A DNA stretch of 11,544 bases, from assembly GCA_005880175.1 (NCBI GenBank), contig VBJR01000006.1:1640-13183 (forward strand). The letters run 5' to 3'. How positions within the stretch are numbered: the first letter of the stretch is position 1; each line of letters begins with the position of its first letter. A model generated the notes under the pieces. It was given only the letters and a program-made list of their open reading frames with translations, was not told the DNA's origin and ran no database searches. The position numbers and the translations under genes were made by a program. This document shows positions 1-8,114 of this stretch, in pieces. This DNA is from Chloroflexota bacterium (GTDB taxonomy: Bacteria > Chloroflexota > Dormibacteria > Dormibacterales > Dormibacteraceae).

Positions 1-1329
1 CCGGGCTGCCGGGGCACGGTGAAGTGGGCGTTCGTGCTCGACATCGGCTCGGGCTCGAAACGGGAGCAGATGCACCGCAGCGGGTTCGCCACCGAGAAGG
101 AGGCCGCTGCCCGCCGGGCCGCCGCCCTGGCCCAGCTGAACGACGGCACCTTTGTCGCTCCATCGAAGGTTACGTTCGGGGATCACCTGGACCGCTGGCT
201 CGAGAACAGCGTGACGCAGGGCTGGAGCCCGAACACGCGGCGCATCCGCGAGACCGCGGTCATGCACGCGAAGCGGCGCCTGGCGGACGTGCCACTCCAG
301 GCGCTCGAACGTGAGCACTTCCGCCGCTTCTTCGCCTGGCTCCTCCGGGAGGGGAAGATCATCCGCACCAGCCACGGGGTCGTCAGCGGGCCGATGAAGC
401 CCCGGAGCGTGGCGTCCATCTACGGGTCGCTGCGGCTGGCGCTCTCGCCTGCCGTCGAGGACCGGCTGATCCGCTTCAACCCCGTCATCGGGACGTTCAA
501 GACGCCCAAGGACGGCGGCGGGGAGGAGATGCAGACCTGGACACTGGAGGAGCTGCGGGCGTTTCTTCACGCGATCGCCGGCCGCCGGGACGCCGGCCTC
601 TTCGCCACCGCGCTGGCGACCGGCATGCGCCGCGGCGAGTTGCTCGGTCTGCGCTGGCGCGACGTCGACCTGGTCGGCGGCCGCATCAACGTCCGCCGGC
701 AGTGGACGATGGCCGGCGACAAGGGCTGGCGCTTCCAGGCGCTCAAGACAGGCACGAAGGCGATGCGGACCATCGAGATCGACCGCTTCACCGCCGCCAT
801 CCTTGAACGGCAGCGGGAGCTCGTCACCCGGGAGCGGGTCGCCTGGGGCGGCGCTTACACGAACAAGGACCTGGTCTTCCCGTACGCGGACGGCCGGCCG
901 CAGGACGGCAGTCAGGTGACCCGCCGGTTCAAGTACGCGATCTCGCAGTGCCCCGACGTGCCGATGATGGTCTTTCACGGCTGCCGCCACACCCACGCGA
1001 CGCTGCTGCTGGAGGACGGCGTCTCGCTCAAGGTCGTAGCCCAGCGTCTGGGCGACCACGAGAACACCGTACTCAGGAACTACGGCCATGTTCTGCCGCG
1101 GGGTGCGGCCATCGCCGCCTCACGGGTCGCGGCGTGGTTGGACGATGGCGAGGCCGATCGGTCTGTGAGCGACGAAGCGGGCCGCCTCCGGGCGGAAGTA
1201 GACGCGCTGCGGGCTCGACTCGCCGCCTATGAGCCCGCCGGCCACACTGCCGAACACCGTGAGCAATCCGTGAGCGGAGGCGCCGCCGAGGCCCTGGTGC
1301 CCGCTGGAACACCCGATGATTCGTATTGA
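1..1329 (+). CDS. Tyrosine recombinase/phage-type integrase (5' end outside window)
   Basis: Site-specific recombinase that breaks and rejoins DNA through a tyrosine-phosphate intermediate, probably the integrase of a mobile element. The frame is open to the left edge. A GTG at 19 could be a start, but the arm-type DNA-binding domain seems already under way there, so the true start probably lies upstream. Counting from that GTG: an N-terminal arm (to about 45), a SAM-like core-binding domain (about 52-160), then the catalytic domain. Visible catalytic candidates are R204 (ATGMRRGEL), K243 (LKTGTK), H320 and R323 (HGCRHTH), and the nucleophile Y355 (NYGHVLP). The usual GH before the tyrosine reads G-D-H (345-347), with a spacing about one residue shorter than the common form. 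The tail (about 380-405) is heptad-like and could form a short coiled coil. No tRNA or attachment site is visible beside it. The family call is certain; the element it serves is unknown. Confidence 0.93.
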   Translation, partial: PGCRGTVKWAFVLDIGSGSKREQMHRSGFATEKEAAARRAAALAQLNDGTFVAPSKVTFGDHLDRWLENSVTQGWSPNTRRIRETAVMHAKRRLADVPLQALEREHFRRFFAWLLREGKIIRTSHGVVSGPMKPRSVASIYGSLRLALSPAVEDRLIRFNPVIGTFKTPKDGGGEEMQTWTLEELRAFLHAIAGRRDAGLFATALATGMRRGELLGLRWRDVDLVGGRINVRRQWTMAGDKGWRFQALKTGTKAMRTIEIDRFTAAILERQRELVTRERVAWGGAYTNKDLVFPYADGRPQDGSQVTRRFKYAISQCPDVPMMVFHGCRHTHATLLLEDGVSLKVVAQRLGDHENTVLRNYGHVLPRGAAIAASRVAAWLDDGEADRSVSDEAGRLRAEVDALRARLAAYEPAGHTAEHREQSVSGGAAEALVPAGTPDDSY

Positions 1330-1385
1330 GCAACCCCGCGCGGGCCGGTCAGAAAGGGGCTACCCGTCACTCACCGGAGCACTAT

Positions 1386-1392
1386 AAGGAGG
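1386..1392 (+). promoter_or_regulatory. Ribosome binding site deciding the dehydratase start
   Basis: AAGGAGG lies five bases before a TTG at 1398. It supports this TTG over the in-frame TTG at 1326, which overlaps the integrase stop, and over the GTG at 1392, which lies inside the site itself. Confidence 0.8.
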
Positions 1393-1397
1393 TGCAG

Positions 1398-2387
1398 TTG
1401 GAGCCACCACGCTTCACCGATGTCCTGGAGGCGCGGCTGCGCATCCGCCCGCACCTCGACCCGACTCCGCTCCGGGCCTACCCGGGCCTGTCCGCGCTGA
1501 CCGGCGCCGACGTCTGGGTCAAGCACGAGAACTTCCAGCCCACCGGTGCGTTCAAGGTCCGGGGCGGGATCAACCTCGTGTCCCGGCTGACGGAGGAGGA
1601 GCGGGGCAGGGGCGTGATCGCAGCCTCGACCGGGAACCACGGTCAGTCGATCGCGTACGCGGCGCGGCTGTTCGGCGCCCGCGCGATCATCTGCGCGCCC
1701 GCGGCCGCGAACCGGCTGAAGGTGGCGTCGATGCGCGACCTCGGCGCCGAGGTGATCCTGCACGGCGCGGACTACGACGAGGCGCGTGAGCACTGCGAGG
1801 CGCTGGCGCACGAGCACGGCTACCGGTACGTCCACTCCGGCAACGAGCCGCTGCTGATCGCGGGCGTGGCGACGCACACGCTGGAGGCCCTGGAGGCGCA
1901 GCCGGACGTCGAGGTCGTGATCGTGCCGATCGGCGGCGGCAGCGGAGCGGCCGGCGCCTGCATCGCGGCGCAGGCGGTGAACCCGGCCATCGAGGTCCTC
2001 GGAGTGCAGTCCGCCCAGGCGCCGGCCGCCTACCGCTCCTGGAGTGAGGGGCGGCTGGTGACGGCGAGCAACACCACGTTTGCGGAAGGCCTCGCCACGC
2101 GCACCGCGTTCGACCTGCCTCAGCGCATCCTGCGGGAGCGGCTCGCCGAGTTCGTCCTGGTGGACGACGACGCGATCCGCCGGGCGACCGTGCTGATGCT
2201 CGAGCACACGAGGACGCTGGTCGAGCCGGCGGGCGCCGCGGCCCTGGCCGGCGCGCTGGAGCTGCGGGAGCGGCTGCGCGGGCGGCGCGTGGCGCTGATC
2301 TGCAGCGGCGCCAACGTCACTCCGGAACAGCTGCGGGACGCCCTGGCCTCGGCGCTGCCGGCCGCCGCGCCCGCGACGGCAGAGTAA
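1398..2387 (+). CDS. Threonine/serine dehydratase, PLP fold type II, no ACT domain
   Basis: Predicted cytosolic pyridoxal-phosphate enzyme deaminating L-threonine and/or L-serine to 2-oxobutyrate or pyruvate. From the TTG start the protein has 329 residues, the size of the catabolic type; the C-terminal ACT regulatory domain of biosynthetic IlvA is absent. Visible motifs are the Schiff-base lysine K53 in PTGAFKVRGG, the substrate loop STGNHGQ (77-83), the glycine-rich phosphate loop GGGSGAAG (179-186, a variant of the common GGGGL form) and SGAN near 303-306, where relatives have SGGN. The gene looks complete. It follows the integrase after 68 bases and has its own strong ribosome site, so it need not be co-transcribed. 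Its last 71 bases overlap the 3' end of the convergent MFS gene. Related fold II enzymes (hydroxyaspartate dehydratase, serine racemase) cannot be excluded from motifs alone. Confidence 0.88.
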   Translation: MEPPRFTDVLEARLRIRPHLDPTPLRAYPGLSALTGADVWVKHENFQPTGAFKVRGGINLVSRLTEEERGRGVIAASTGNHGQSIAYAARLFGARAIICAPAAANRLKVASMRDLGAEVILHGADYDEAREHCEALAHEHGYRYVHSGNEPLLIAGVATHTLEALEAQPDVEVVIVPIGGGSGAAGACIAAQAVNPAIEVLGVQSAQAPAAYRSWSEGRLVTASNTTFAEGLATRTAFDLPQRILRERLAEFVLVDDDAIRRATVLMLEHTRTLVEPAGAAALAGALELRERLRGRRVALICSGANVTPEQLRDALASALPAAAPATAE

Positions 2388-3742
2388 CCAGCGCCACCGC
2401 GGCGGCCAGTCCGCAGAGGATGGCGGCGACCAGGAAGATCTCCCGGTACTCTTGGAGCAGCGCGCCGCGCACGCAGTTCTCGTACGCGGTCAGCTTGTCG
2501 GCGAGGCTGCCGGGTCCGGCCGTCAGGGTGTCGCAGTGCCGCGCGACCAGGATCTGCTGCAGGCGTGCCAGCCCGAACGCCGTGAGGGCAGCCAGGCCAA
2601 CCACCATGCCGACGCTGCGCGACAGCACGACCAGGCTGCTCGCCAGCCCGTGCTCCGTCGCGGCCGCCCGGTCGAGCACCGCGAGCGAGAGCGGCGCGAT
2701 CACGAGCCCGAACCCGACGCCGCACAGCAGCAGCTCGCCGGATGCGCGCAGGCCGGCCGCGTTGAGCTCGTCCATGCCCCAGCCGGACATCAGCAGGAAC
2801 GCGCCGGCGGCCACGGCCAGGCCGGCCGCCGATGTGGCCCGCTGCCCCAGCCAGCCGGCCAGCACGCCTCCCGCCAGCGCGCCCAGCGGGATGCCGAGCA
2901 GGAACCGCGTGAGCAGGAGGCCGGAGTGCAGCGTGTCCAGCTGGTACACGCCGCGGGCCAGTATGGGCACGTCCACGAGGGCGACCATCAGCGCGCCGCC
3001 GACCAGGAGGTTCGCGCTCAGCGAGCCGCCGAAGGCGCGGCTGCGCAGCAGGTCGCGGCCGACCAGGGGCTGGAGGTGCCGCGACTCCCGCCACACGAAC
3101 GCGACCAGCAGTGCCGCCGCCGCCAGGCCGAACGGCAGCGCGTAGGCGTTCAGCGGCCGGTTGCCGGGGTCGTCCGGGTACAGGGCGGCAACGGCCATGC
3201 CCAGCCCGATGCCCAGGAGCAGCGCGCCGGCCAGGTCGACGTCCCGGCTGCCCGACGGCCCGCCCTCGCCGGCGCGCTCCGGTCGGGTCCTCGTCGTCCA
3301 CCACAGGCCGGCCAGGATCAGCGCGCCCAGCGGGACGTTGAGCCAGAACACGGCCCGCCAGCCGCCGAACTCCGCCGCCAGCGCGGTCACGCCCGCCCCG
3401 TAGAGCGGTCCCAGCACCGACCCCGTCTCCTGGACGGCTGCCACGCCAGCCCAGGGCCGGAGCGGTGGCGGTCACGACCGACCCGGCGGCGAACGCGCCC
3501 AGCCCGATGGCGAAGGCCGGCAGCCGGCCGCGGGCGTCCGAGAACGCGCCCAGCAACGGCATCGCCACCACGTAGCCGCCCAGGAAGCCGGTGACGATCG
3601 GCGCGGCGGCCTCCAGGTGGTCGATCGGCAGGTCCACCGCCTGCAGCATCTGCGGCAGCAGCGTCACCACCGCGTACGTGTCGAGGGCGGCCAGGAACAG
3701 CCCGGCCGCCGCGAGTCCGAGCTGCAGACGGCGGTCGGTCAC
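2317..3742 (-). pseudogene. MFS exporter resembling mycobacterial P55 (Rv1410c), broken by internal deletion and frameshift
   Basis: Membrane exporter of the major facilitator superfamily. It starts with GTG at 3742, overlapping the lipoprotein stop by four bases (GTGA). The first ~98 residues give helices 1-3 with LDTY (20-23) and motif A, GAFSDARGRLP (65-75). Near 3442-3455 the frame changes, and the sequence resumes in another frame (open 3444-2317) with AAVQETGSVLGPLYG and FWLNVPLG, then runs to the C-terminus with about nine further hydrophobic segments. About 40 residues expected between these parts (helix 4 and the 4-5 loop) are absent. The resemblance to Rv1410c, which is paired with lprG and implicated in triacylglyceride transport in mycobacteria, is from memory of that protein: LDTY, the MPLLG-motif A stretch, GSVLGPLYG and FW[IL]NVPL agree. 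As written no functional exporter can be made. Genuine pseudogene or assembly gap is undecided. Confidence 0.85.
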
Positions 3743-4368
3743 GCGGCCGGCGAGGGCGTGGCGATGGTCACCGGCTGGTTGAAGTCGTGCAGGTCCACCT
3801 CCACCTGGACGTTCTTCCCGGCCTCCAGCAGCGGTCCGTTCAGATTCACCTTGCGGACGTAGTGGTCGGACCGGCCCACCCAGATCGTGGCCTGGACGTC
3901 GCCGGCGGGTTTCACCGCTCCGCCCAGCAGCTGGCCCACCTGGTCGGCCGTGTACGTCGTGCTGACCTTGTCGGCGTCCACGCCGGCCACCTGCTCCGTG
4001 CCCAGGTAGCGTGCGTCCTTGCCCGCCTGCAGCGCGGCGGGGAGGCCGGACTTCGGGTCGAAGAGGCGCGACAGGTCCGGCACGTTGGCGGCCTCGTCGG
4101 CCGACACCTCGGTGAACTGCGAGAACGGCAGCCGGAGGTACGTGTGGCCGCCCGTGGTCACGACGCGGACGTCGACCAGGAAGTCGCCCTGTACCGTGAT
4201 GCCGGACCCGAACTTGACGTCGGCCGCGACCGTGTGCAGGCGGCCAAGGGCCTGCCCGGCGTCGCGGAGCACGGTGTTCGGGTTGGGAGCCGCGGTCGAG
4301 CCGGAGCCCGAGCAGGCGAGGACCATCCCCGCGAGCAGGAGCGCGACAGAGCGCGCGAAATCTCTCAT
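3739..4368 (-). CDS. lprG: LprG-like lipoprotein (LppX/LprAFG family)
   Basis: Predicted 209-residue exported lipoprotein. An N-terminal signal (MRDFARSVALLLAGMVLAC) ends in a lipobox with the lipidated cysteine at residue 19, followed by a short Ser/Gly/Ala linker and a compact beta-rich domain to the end. Features agreeing with the LppX_LprAFG family, whose members hold acylated lipids in a hydrophobic pocket, are the domain length, the repeated strand pattern (e.g. GDFLVDVRVV, TYLRLPF), the AGVDADKVSTTY stretch and the ATIWVGRSDHYVRKV strand pair. Its stop overlaps the start of the MFS gene (GTGA), giving the lprG-Rv1410c order known from mycobacteria, where the two act together in lipid export. 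The ATG at 4368 follows a weak GAAAGAG. A gap of 50 bases separates it from the FAD enzyme. The gene is intact although the exporter next to it is not. The symbol is by family and context only. Confidence 0.78.
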   Translation of the reverse strand: MRDFARSVALLLAGMVLACSGSGSTAAPNPNTVLRDAGQALGRLHTVAADVKFGSGITVQGDFLVDVRVVTTGGHTYLRLPFSQFTEVSADEAANVPDLSRLFDPKSGLPAALQAGKDARYLGTEQVAGVDADKVSTTYTADQVGQLLGGAVKPAGDVQATIWVGRSDHYVRKVNLNGPLLEAGKNVQVEVDLHDFNQPVTIATPSPAA

Positions 4369-4418
4369 CTCTTTCAGTCAAGCACCGCGGGCAGGGTGAA
4401 CGGTGACGGAACGCTCGG

Positions 4419-5944
4419 TCAGGGGTCCACGAGGACGCCGGGGTTCATCACGCCGGCCGGGTCGAGCGACCTCTTGGCGGCCCGCAGAGCATCGGCGAAG
4501 AGGTCCGGACGCTGCCGGTCGTACCACGGCCGGTGGTAGCGGCCGACGGAATGGTGGTGTGTGATCGTCCCGCCCAGGCGGAGCAGTGTCTCGGAGGCGG
4601 CATGCTTGACCGCGGCCCACTGCTCCAGCTCGGAGCCGGGCCGTCCGGGCGCCACCACCGTGTAGTACGGCGCCGGCCCGTCCGGGTAGACGTACGCGAA
4701 CCGGCACGAGACGATGCCGCCGCCGCACTCCTCGCGGAGCGCGCGCCGGGTCGCCTCCAGCACGGCCGCGTGGAACTCGGGGAAGCGGTCCCACGTGATC
4801 GCCGTCTCGAACGTCTCCTGGACGAGCCCCAGCCGCACGTACGCGTCGTGCAGGTGGCCGCCGCGGATGAAGGCGCTGCGCCAGAGGCCGGCCGCGCCCT
4901 CGTCGCTGCGTGTGGCGGCGGCCTCCGGCAGCTCCCCGCCGTGGCCCTCGCAGATCTCGGCCGCCCTGGCCAGCCAGGGGTGCACCTCGTGGTCGGCCGA
5001 CTCGAACGTGACGATCAGGATCGCGCGGGAGCCGTCGCCGGAGCCGGAGATGAGCGCCTCGTCGTGGTCGAGCAGGCGGCAGTTGGCCGGCCACAGGCCC
5101 GACAGGGCGATCTCGCGGGCGGCCTGCCAGGCGTCCTCGAACGACGCGAACGTGACCGACGCCGACGCGCGGAACCGAGGCCGGTCCTGGAGCCGCATCC
5201 ACGCGCGCGTGATGACGCCGAGCGAGCCCTCCGAGCCGATGAAGAAGCGATCCGCGGACACGCCGGCGCCGTCGCCGGGCAGGCGGCGGGTCTCGACCAC
5301 GCCGCGCGGCGTCACCACTCGGAGGCTCTCCACGAACTCGTCGATGTGCGTGTGCAGCGTGGCGAAGTGGCCGCCCGAGCGGGTCGCGATCCAGCCCCCG
5401 AGCGAGGAGACCTCGAAGGACTGCGGGAAGTGGCGCAGGGTCAGGCCATGCGGGCGCAGCTGGTCCTCCAGCGCCGGGCCCAGGGCGCCGGCCTCGATCA
5501 GCGCCGCCCGCGAGGCTCGGTCGATCTCCAGCACCCGGCCCATCCGGCGCATGTCCACCGACACCGCGCCGCGGCGACCCGGTCGTCCGAGGCCCACTCC
5601 AGCACGGCCGCGAGCTGGTCTTCGTCGGCCGGGTACGCGACCACGTCGGGCGGGTGCGCGTACTCGCGCCGGAGGCCGCGGACCAGGTCGTGGAACGACT
5701 TGCCCAGCGTGTGCTCGGCGCGGTCCCACGGGTCGGCGGACGAGAACGCGGCGACGGCTGCCGGTGCCGTCACCCGCGGCGGGCGCAGGTCGATCTCCGA
5801 GATGTCGGGCGGCTCCTGCGCGTGGAGGTCGTCGAGGCCCAGGCGCGGCGCCGCCAGCCGCGCGATCAGCGCCAGCTCGTCCGCGGTCAGGCCCTCGCCC
5901 TCGTAGCCCCAGCCCCAGAACTTGCGCCGGCGCGTCGCCGTCAC
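4419..5944 (-). pseudogene. FAD-binding oxidase, alkylglycerone-phosphate-synthase-like, with internal deletion and frameshift
   Basis: Flavoenzyme of the PCMH/vanillyl-alcohol-oxidase fold, closest in look to bacterial alkyldihydroxyacetone-phosphate synthase homologues (ether-lipid synthesis). The GTG at 5944 overlaps the NADH dehydrogenase stop (GTGA), and the protein begins MTATRRRKFWGWGYEGEG, a familiar opening for this family. The first frame runs to DVVAYPADEDQLAAVLEWAS. Near 5565-5580 the reading jumps to another frame at AVSVDMRRMGRVLEI and continues through GALGPALEDQL, HFPQSFEVSSLGGWIATR, GSEGSLGVIT and a C-terminal THHHSVGRYHRPW, the triple-histidine region of ADPS-type enzymes. 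About 20-25 residues are missing, including the Gly-Gly-Gly-[Ser/Thr]-Ser loop that normally binds the FAD pyrophosphate, so the product as written would not work. The substrate cannot be read from sequence; lactate/glycolate-oxidase-like use is the alternative. Its place before the LprG/MFS pair suggests a lipid role (inference). Confidence 0.85.
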
Positions 5945-7197
5945 CGCTCTCGTGGCGGGTCGTCCGCTTTGACCATGATGCGGACGGGCCGGTCCAGGAA
6001 GATGTAGTCGTACGCCCAGGCGAGCAGCGTGGCCGCGCGGGCTCGGAACGTGACCGTCTTGGCCAGGTGCACGACCAGCCAGAAGACCCAGCCCGGGAAG
6101 CCGGTGAAGCGGAACCGGCCCAGCTGCGCCACCGCCGAGTTGCGGCCGATCGTTGCCATGGTCCCCGGGTCGTGGTACTCGAACGGCTCGGGCGTGCGGC
6201 CGGCGATCAGCGCCTCGATGACGTGCGCCGCGTGCTTGGCCTGCTGCATCGCCACCGGGCTGAGCATGGGCAGGTCATCCAGGCCGGCCAGGTCGCCGAT
6301 GACCTGCACCTCGGGCCGGCCGGGCAGCTGGAGCGTCGGCTCGACCCGTACGCGGCCCTGGCGGCCCGGCTCGACGCCCAGCATGCGGCCCACGTCCGAG
6401 CCGCGCACGCCCGCCGTCCACACGACCGACCCGACCTCGATGCGGCGCCCGTCGGTCAGCTCGACCTCGTGCGGCCGGACCTCCTTGACGAGCGCGTTGA
6501 GCCACACGTCGACGTGCTTGTGCCGCAGCGACTCCAGCGCGGCCTGGCTGAGCGAGGGGTCGAACGTGCCCAGCACGCGGTCGGAGCCCTCGAGCAGCAG
6601 CACGTGAGCCTCGGACACGTCGAAGCCGCGGAAGTCCCGGCGCAGGACCAGCCGGATCAGCTCCGACAGCGCCCCCGCGTACTCGACGCCGGTCGGACCA
6701 CCGCCCACCACCGCGAACGTGAGGAGTGTCTTCCGCCGCTCGGCCGACTCCGTCCAGCGTGCCTCCTCGACCAGCTCCAGTACCTCGTTCCGGAGCGCCA
6801 TCGCCTCGGGCAGCTCCTTCAGGTTCAGGGACCGCTCCTCCAGCGAGCGGTTGCCGAAGTAGTTGTTGACACTGCCGGCCGCCACGACCAGGTAGTCGTA
6901 TGGGAGGCTCCCGCGGTCCGTGTGCACCACCCGGCCGTCCAGGTCGATGCTCGTGACGTCGCCCAGCCGGAACTCGGCATTGCGCACGGGCCGGATGAGC
7001 TTGCGGACCGGCTGCGCGATGTCGCCCGGGCTGAGGAGGGCCGAGGCGACCTGGTACAGGAGCGGCGTGAACAGGTGGTAGTTGTTCCGGTCCACCAGCG
7101 TCACGTCGACCGGCAACCGGCGCAGCGCGCGCGTCGCGGTCAGGCCGCCGAAGCCGGCACCGATGATGACGACTCGCGGTCGTCGCTGCTCGCTCAT
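5941..7197 (-). CDS. ndh: Type II NADH dehydrogenase (NDH-2)
   Basis: Single-subunit, non-proton-pumping NADH:quinone oxidoreductase, peripheral on the cytoplasmic membrane. The 418-residue protein is complete. The first Rossmann fold has the FAD motif GAGFGG (13-18), followed by NYHLFTPLLYQVASALLSPGDIA, typical of NDH-2. The second, NAD-binding fold has VVGGGPTGVEYAGAL (163-177). The second FAD contact IGD is at 300-302, and AMQQAKHAA (316-324) matches the quinone-site AQxxxxxA region. The C-terminal part (about 365-402) is aromatic and amphipathic, the usual membrane anchor. The ATG at 7197 overlaps the polymerase stop (ATGA), and its own stop overlaps the GTG of the FAD enzyme, so translation is probably coupled on both sides. 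Association with LigD genes is unusual, and whether it supplies redox balance for the downstream flavoenzyme is speculation. Confidence 0.93.
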   Translation of the reverse strand: MSEQRRPRVVIIGAGFGGLTATRALRRLPVDVTLVDRNNYHLFTPLLYQVASALLSPGDIAQPVRKLIRPVRNAEFRLGDVTSIDLDGRVVHTDRGSLPYDYLVVAAGSVNNYFGNRSLEERSLNLKELPEAMALRNEVLELVEEARWTESAERRKTLLTFAVVGGGPTGVEYAGALSELIRLVLRRDFRGFDVSEAHVLLLEGSDRVLGTFDPSLSQAALESLRHKHVDVWLNALVKEVRPHEVELTDGRRIEVGSVVWTAGVRGSDVGRMLGVEPGRQGRVRVEPTLQLPGRPEVQVIGDLAGLDDLPMLSPVAMQQAKHAAHVIEALIAGRTPEPFEYHDPGTMATIGRNSAVAQLGRFRFTGFPGWVFWLVVHLAKTVTFRARAATLLAWAYDYIFLDRPVRIMVKADDPPRER

Positions 7198-8114
7198 ACC
7201 GACGCCGGCAGCTTCTGCTTCAACTTCAGCAGCGGCGCGAAGAGGTCGCCGTGCCGCTCGACGCGCTCCAGGACTGCCCTGGAGTCGAACGCGAGGACGT
7301 TCGGGTCGCCGGCCTCCAGGCAGTGCTCGACCTCGTCCCAGCGCACGGGCGTCGAGACCGTCGGGCGCGCCCGCGCCCGCAGCGAGTAGACGTTGATCGT
7401 CGTCTTGTTCTCGTCGTTCTGGCTCCAGTCGATGAGCACCTTGCCCTCCCGCAGGGTCTTGCGCTGCAGGCTGACCACCTCCTTGGGGTGGTCGCGCTCC
7501 AGCTTCTGTGCCAGGCCCCGCGAGACGTGCTTGGTCAGGTCGTAGTCCACCGGCCGGTTGACGGGGACGTACACCTGCAGGCCCTTGTTGCCGGACGTCT
7601 TGGGGAACGCCTGCAGGTCCCGCTCCAGGAACCAGTCGCGCAGCCACATCGCGACCTGGCAGCACTGCACGATCGTGGCCGGCGGTCCCGGGTCCAGGTC
7701 GAAGACCATCGCCGTCGGCTGGGGCAGCTTCGGGGCGAGCGACAGGGACGTGTGCAGCTCGATGGTGCCGAGCTGCGCCACCCAGACCAGGCTGGGCAGG
7801 TCGTCCACGACGCAGTAGTACATGTTGCGGTCGTTGACGTCGCTCCAGACCTCGGCCGTGTGCATCCAGTCGGGCCGGTGCTTGGGGCAGTTCTTCTCGT
7901 AGAACATCTGGCCGTCCACGCCCTCGGGGTACCGCTTCAGCGTCAGCGGCCGTCGCCCCAGGTGAGGCAGGAGCACGGGTGCGATCCGGCTGTAGTACTC
8001 GATCATCTGGCCCTTGGTGAAACCGACCTCCGGCCAGTAGATCTTGTCCAGGTTGGTCAGTCGGAGGACGCGGTCCTCGACGCGGACCTCGACGGTTCCT
8101 TTGGTAGGGCTCAC
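7194..8114 (-). CDS. ligD: LigD polymerase (primase-polymerase) module as a separate protein
   Basis: Archaeo-eukaryotic primase-type DNA/RNA polymerase that fills ends in bacterial non-homologous end joining. It has 306 residues, the normal length of a free-standing POL domain. Visible motifs: LTNLDKIYWPEVGFTKGQMI near the start, metal-binding D139-L-D141 (VFDLDPG), the nucleotide-contact motif SGNKGLQVYVP (174-184), and the third acidic residue D229 in IDWSQND, followed by TTINVYSLRARARPTVSTPVRWDE. The sequence is uninterrupted. The GTG at 8114 overlaps the ligase stop (GTGA) and the stop overlaps the ATG of ndh (ATGA). In mycobacteria (POL-PE-LIG) and Pseudomonas (PE-LIG-POL) these domains are one polypeptide; here PE-LIG and POL are adjacent, separate genes in the Pseudomonas order. 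No Ku gene is in the window. Confidence 0.93.
   Translation of the reverse strand: MSPTKGTVEVRVEDRVLRLTNLDKIYWPEVGFTKGQMIEYYSRIAPVLLPHLGRRPLTLKRYPEGVDGQMFYEKNCPKHRPDWMHTAEVWSDVNDRNMYYCVVDDLPSLVWVAQLGTIELHTSLSLAPKLPQPTAMVFDLDPGPPATIVQCCQVAMWLRDWFLERDLQAFPKTSGNKGLQVYVPVNRPVDYDLTKHVSRGLAQKLERDHPKEVVSLQRKTLREGKVLIDWSQNDENKTTINVYSLRARARPTVSTPVRWDEVEHCLEAGDPNVLAFDSRAVLERVERHGDLFAPLLKLKQKLPASV

Noticed and set aside
1330..1397. tRNA or attachment site beside the integrase
   Set aside because: No cloverleaf or repeated core is visible in the 68 bases after the gene; only the ribosome site of the next gene stands out.
2120..4381. A 753-codon open frame on the minus strand across the lipoprotein, MFS and dehydratase genes
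   Set aside because: Only about 100 codons (3742 to ~3445) are real, as the N-terminal part of the MFS protein; the rest is low-complexity Arg/Gly/Pro/Ala typical of shadow frames in GC-rich DNA.
4714..7389. An 891-codon open frame on the plus strand
   Set aside because: It lies antisense to ndh and the FAD enzyme, which have clear motifs; its translation is Arg/Ala/Ser/Pro-rich with no recognisable domain.
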